Part shown: one piece after another, positions 14,461 to 15,992 of the stretch
Position numbering within the stretch: position 1 is the stretch's first letter
How the letters are laid out: each line of letters begins with the position of its first letter
NCBI GenBank assembly: GCA_002313795.1
Contig: DCCL01000161.1
Coordinates: 347 to 16,338, forward strand
Direction of reading: 5' to 3'
Length of the DNA stretch: 15,992 bases
Origin: Faecalibacterium prausnitzii
GTDB lineage: Bacteria; Bacillota; Clostridia; Oscillospirales; Ruminococcaceae
Notes under the pieces: model-generated
Told to the model about the DNA's origin: nothing
Seen by the model: the letters and a program-made list of their open reading frames with translations, nothing else
Database searches by the model: none
Program-made: the position numbers and the translations under genes

Positions 14461-14495
14461 CAGTATACACTTGTTTGTGGGAAAAGTAAACTCCC
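14461..14495 (-). promoter_or_regulatory. Promoter of lipoprotein 2 (copy B of duplicated 35-bp element)
   Basis: On the minus strand, TTTACT (14485-14490), 17 nt and TATACT (14462-14467) form the promoter. The flanks outside the hexamers, GGGAG upstream of the -35 and CAAGTG before the -10, are identical to the other copy, so more than polymerase contacts may be conserved. Confidence 0.72.
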
Positions 14496-14498
14496 AAC

Positions 14499-14527
14499 TT
14501 GACGTAAGAAGGCGGATTGGCTACAAT
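14499..14527 (+). promoter_or_regulatory. Promoter of the RluA-family gene
   Basis: TTGACG (14499-14504), 17 nt and TACAAT (14522-14527) are each one base from consensus. Its -35 is only 8 nt from the -35 of the divergent lipoprotein promoter, so polymerase binding to the two may be mutually exclusive. Confidence 0.75.
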
Positions 14528-14572
14528 AAAAGCAAATCTTAGCCTATTCTTAGTTAGAGAGAGGAAACCTTC

Positions 14573-15523
14573 GTGAAAATCTTAAAAGTAAAGTGTCTTG
14601 CTCCCACCCGGCTGGACAATTATCTGATGCAGCAGTTCCCTGCCCTGAACCCGGGCCGTCTGAACAAGGCCCTGCGGGAGAACAAGATCAAGCTGAACGG
14701 CAAAAAGCAGCCCCTTTCCACCCGCGTCATGGCGGGCGATGAGATCAAGCTGTTCATTCTGGACGATGTTCTGGACGCCGACAAGCGGGTGGAAGGCCCG
14801 GCCTGGAAAAATGCCCGCTGCCCGGCTGAGGTGGTGTACGACTGCCCCCAGATCCTCATCGTAAACAAGCCCGCCGGGCTTTCGGTGGACGGCCCGGACG
14901 ACGACACCCTGCTCAACCGTGCGCTGCTCTATCTGAACAAGCAGGGCGAGTACAAGGAGAACGACCTCTACACCCCTGCCCTCTGCCACCGTCTGGACAC
15001 CGGCACCAGCGGCCTTGTCATCATTGCCAAGACCCCCGAGGCCGAGCAGCTCTTCCTCGAGGCCATCAAGAGCCGCGAGGTGAAGAAGACCTACCTCTGC
15101 GTTACCTTTGGCCGCCCCACCCCGCCGGACGCCACTCTGGACGGCTATCTGCTCAAGGATGCCGACCGGGGCATCGTGAAGATTGTGCAGGACAAGCAGC
15201 CCGGTGCCAAGGACGTGGAGACCCAGTATGAGACCATCGCCGTCTCGGGCCGTCTGGCTCTGCTCAAGGTGCGGCTCATCACCGGCCGTACCCACCAGAT
15301 CCGCGCCCACATGGCAAGCATTGGCTGCCCCATTCTCGGCGACAGCAAGTACGGCAACAACACCGCCAACCGGGAGCTGAAGCTGAAATATCAGGCTCTC
15401 TGCGCCTGGGAGCTGACCCTGCCTCACTTCAGCCAGCCCGACTTCGAGTTCCTCAGCGGCAAGACCTTCCACGCGCCGAAACCGTGGTACTATCAGCAGG
15501 TGCTGGATGGGACGCTGAAATAA
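14573..15523 (+). CDS. RluA-family pseudouridine synthase (RluC/RluD-like)
   Basis: This 316-residue enzyme isomerises uridine to pseudouridine in structured RNA, most often 23S rRNA. An S4 RNA-binding domain occupies about residues 8-62 (RLDNYLMQQF...LNKALRENKIKLNGK). The catalytic domain follows with ILIVNKPAGLSV (94-105), the catalytic motif HRLDTGTSGLVIIAK (139-153, Asp142 the nucleophile) and TGRTHQIRAHMASIGCPILGD. The initiator is GTG (14573-14575), with a GAGAGAGG purine-rich site ending 8 nt before it. No better in-frame ATG exists nearby, and the GTG gives the expected N-terminus. The exact uridine target cannot be read, so no symbol is given. An insertion sequence begins about 50 bp past the stop. 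Confidence 0.93.
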   Translation: MKILKVKCLAPTRLDNYLMQQFPALNPGRLNKALRENKIKLNGKKQPLSTRVMAGDEIKLFILDDVLDADKRVEGPAWKNARCPAEVVYDCPQILIVNKPAGLSVDGPDDDTLLNRALLYLNKQGEYKENDLYTPALCHRLDTGTSGLVIIAKTPEAEQLFLEAIKSREVKKTYLCVTFGRPTPPDATLDGYLLKDADRGIVKIVQDKQPGAKDVETQYETIAVSGRLALLKVRLITGRTHQIRAHMASIGCPILGDSKYGNNTANRELKLKYQALCAWELTLPHFSQPDFEFLSGKTFHAPKPWYYQQVLDGTLK

Positions 15524-15530
15524 GTTCTGA

Positions 15531-15550
15531 TAATGCAAAATAATGCAAAA
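15531..15550. repeat. Perfect 10-bp tandem repeat
   Basis: TAATGCAAAA occurs twice head to tail (15531-15540 and 15541-15550), immediately after the pseudouridine synthase gene and about 24 bp before the likely insertion sequence end. It may be slippage; a functional role is not evident. Confidence 0.8.
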
Positions 15551-15616
15551 GCGGCATCGCAGTGGTAATGAAGTGCACTCCGTCAAGTAGACAGAAAAAA
15601 TAATATAAGATTTTTG

Positions 15617-15651
15617 TTCGCTGTTTCCACAAGGGGGCAGCGAATTTTTTT
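15617..15651 (+). terminator. Rho-independent terminator inside the insertion sequence, pointing inward
   Basis: TTCGCTG (15617-15623) pairs with CAGCGAA (15638-15644). The inner TTTCC/GGGGG can extend the stem through G-U pairs around an ACAA loop. Seven T's follow (15645-15651). It stops plus-strand transcripts coming from the pseudouridine synthase gene before they run antisense into the transposase. Confidence 0.82.
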
Positions 15652-15662
15652 ACAAATCGGTA

Positions 15663-15992
15663 TCAGGCGGCCCGGTTCATGGCGCTGACATGAGCCTGCA
15701 TTGGTGTCTGGATGAAGAGACGGTGCTGGTAGCGGCGGTTGTTGTAATAGTCAATGTAGTTCTCAATCGTCGAAATGAGCGATTCTCGGTTTGTAAATGT
15801 GTGCCCATAGTAACATTCCCGCTTAAGGATACCCCAGAAGCCTTCCATTGGGCCGTTGTCAATGCAGTGCCCCACACGAGACATACTTTGCGTCATACCA
15901 GCATCCAACAGTTTCTTGTGAAAGATTCGGCTGGTGTACTGGAATCCACGGTCACTGTGGAACAGCGGGTGTGCATCCGGATTTTCCCGAAC
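15663..15992 (-). CDS. IS3-family transposase OrfB, C-terminal fragment
   Basis: The last 109 codons of a DDE integrase-type transposase enter from the right edge in one open frame. It reads from VRENPDAHPLFHSDRGFQYTS through to a TGA at 15663-15665. HSDRGFQYTS holds the second acidic residue of the DDE triad. NGPMEGFWGILKREC supplies the final Glu in the usual N-x-x-x-E-x-F-x-x-x-LK-x-E context of IS3-family OrfB. The tail YIDYYNNRRYQHRLFIQTPMQAH is also standard (YN-x-x-R-x-Q-x-x-L-x-x-x-x-P). The visible part has no stops or frameshift, so the element may be intact, but the N-terminal half, OrfA and the programmed frameshift site lie beyond the window. Confidence 0.93.
   Translation of the reverse strand, partial: VRENPDAHPLFHSDRGFQYTSRIFHKKLLDAGMTQSMSRVGHCIDNGPMEGFWGILKRECYYGHTFTNRESLISTIENYIDYYNNRRYQHRLFIQTPMQAHVSAMNRAA

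Larger units (their letters stand above)
15574..15992 (-). mobile_element. IS3-family insertion sequence, transposase 3' end (partial)
   Basis: The right edge of the window is one end of an IS3-family element. The transposase C-terminus reads inward from the edge, and 89 bp after its stop comes a likely terminal inverted repeat starting TGCACTCCGTCAAGTAGACA at 15574. It has the TG tip and the A/T-rich AAGTAGACA style common in IS3-family ends. The other end lies outside the window, so the repeat and any 3-4 bp target duplication (AAG flanks this end) cannot be confirmed. Confidence 0.75.

Noticed and set aside
14582..15586. 334-codon minus-strand frame opposite the pseudouridine synthase
   Set aside because: Shadow of a well-defined RluA-family gene; composition is low in complexity (Gly/Leu/Val/Ala) without motifs.
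1..15992. CRISPR array, tRNA or rRNA genes, prophage
   Set aside because: No regularly spaced repeats, cloverleaf sequence or phage structural genes were seen anywhere in the window.

Overview
The window looks like chromosomal DNA of a GC-rich gut Bacillota (Clostridia). A Faecalibacterium-like member of the Oscillospiraceae/Ruminococcaceae is my best guess. The grounds are AGGAGG-type ribosome binding sites, a T-box leader on alaS, an ECF-type BioY, a comEC-holA gene order, and protein sequences of that general style. The genus is an inference, not something the sequence proves. Most genes lie on the minus strand.

Layout. (1) 1-1978, minus: a periplasmic-adaptor-like (HlyD/MacA) protein followed by the start of a MacB/LolD-type ABC ATPase. 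This is a tripartite-style export operon that continues off the left edge. The adaptor carries an internal tandem duplication and an acidic C-terminal tail. (2) 1979-2288: a divergent control region with two possible minus promoters plus dyads for the exporter, and a plus promoter with a BirA-like biotin operator for bioY. (3) 2289-3244, plus: bioY and a cysteine-rich DUF1284 gene, joined by an ATGA overlap and closed by a bidirectional terminator at 3257-3316. (4) 3328-4698, minus: a sodium-dependent (NSS family) transporter with an extended -10 promoter and a leader hairpin. (5) 12743 down to 4907, minus: one apparent six-gene operon, alaS - HIT - phosphoribosyltransferase - comEC - holA - RNase M5-like. 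It starts from a consensus promoter and an alanine-type T-box leader, and all gaps are under 50 nt. (6) 12850-14405, minus: two tandem paralogous lipoproteins of unknown function, each preceded by a near-identical 35-bp promoter element. (7) 14573-15523, plus: an RluA-family pseudouridine synthase, whose promoter stands back-to-back with the upstream lipoprotein promoter. (8) About 15574 to the right edge: one end of an IS3-family insertion sequence with the C-terminal part of its DDE transposase.

How it works together. The six-gene unit mixes translation (alaS), nucleotide salvage (HIT, PRTase), a ComEC-like channel, replication (holA) and an RNA-processing-like Toprim protein. If no internal promoter dominates, all of them would respond to uncharged tRNA-Ala through the T-box. 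The ComEC has lost the metal-binding motifs of its C-terminal beta-lactamase-like domain. I see no CRISPR array, tRNA, rRNA or prophage. The items most worth a second look are the paired lipoproteins with their copied promoter, the T-box-led mixed operon containing a degenerate ComEC, the double-module adaptor, and the bioY-DUF1284 pair.
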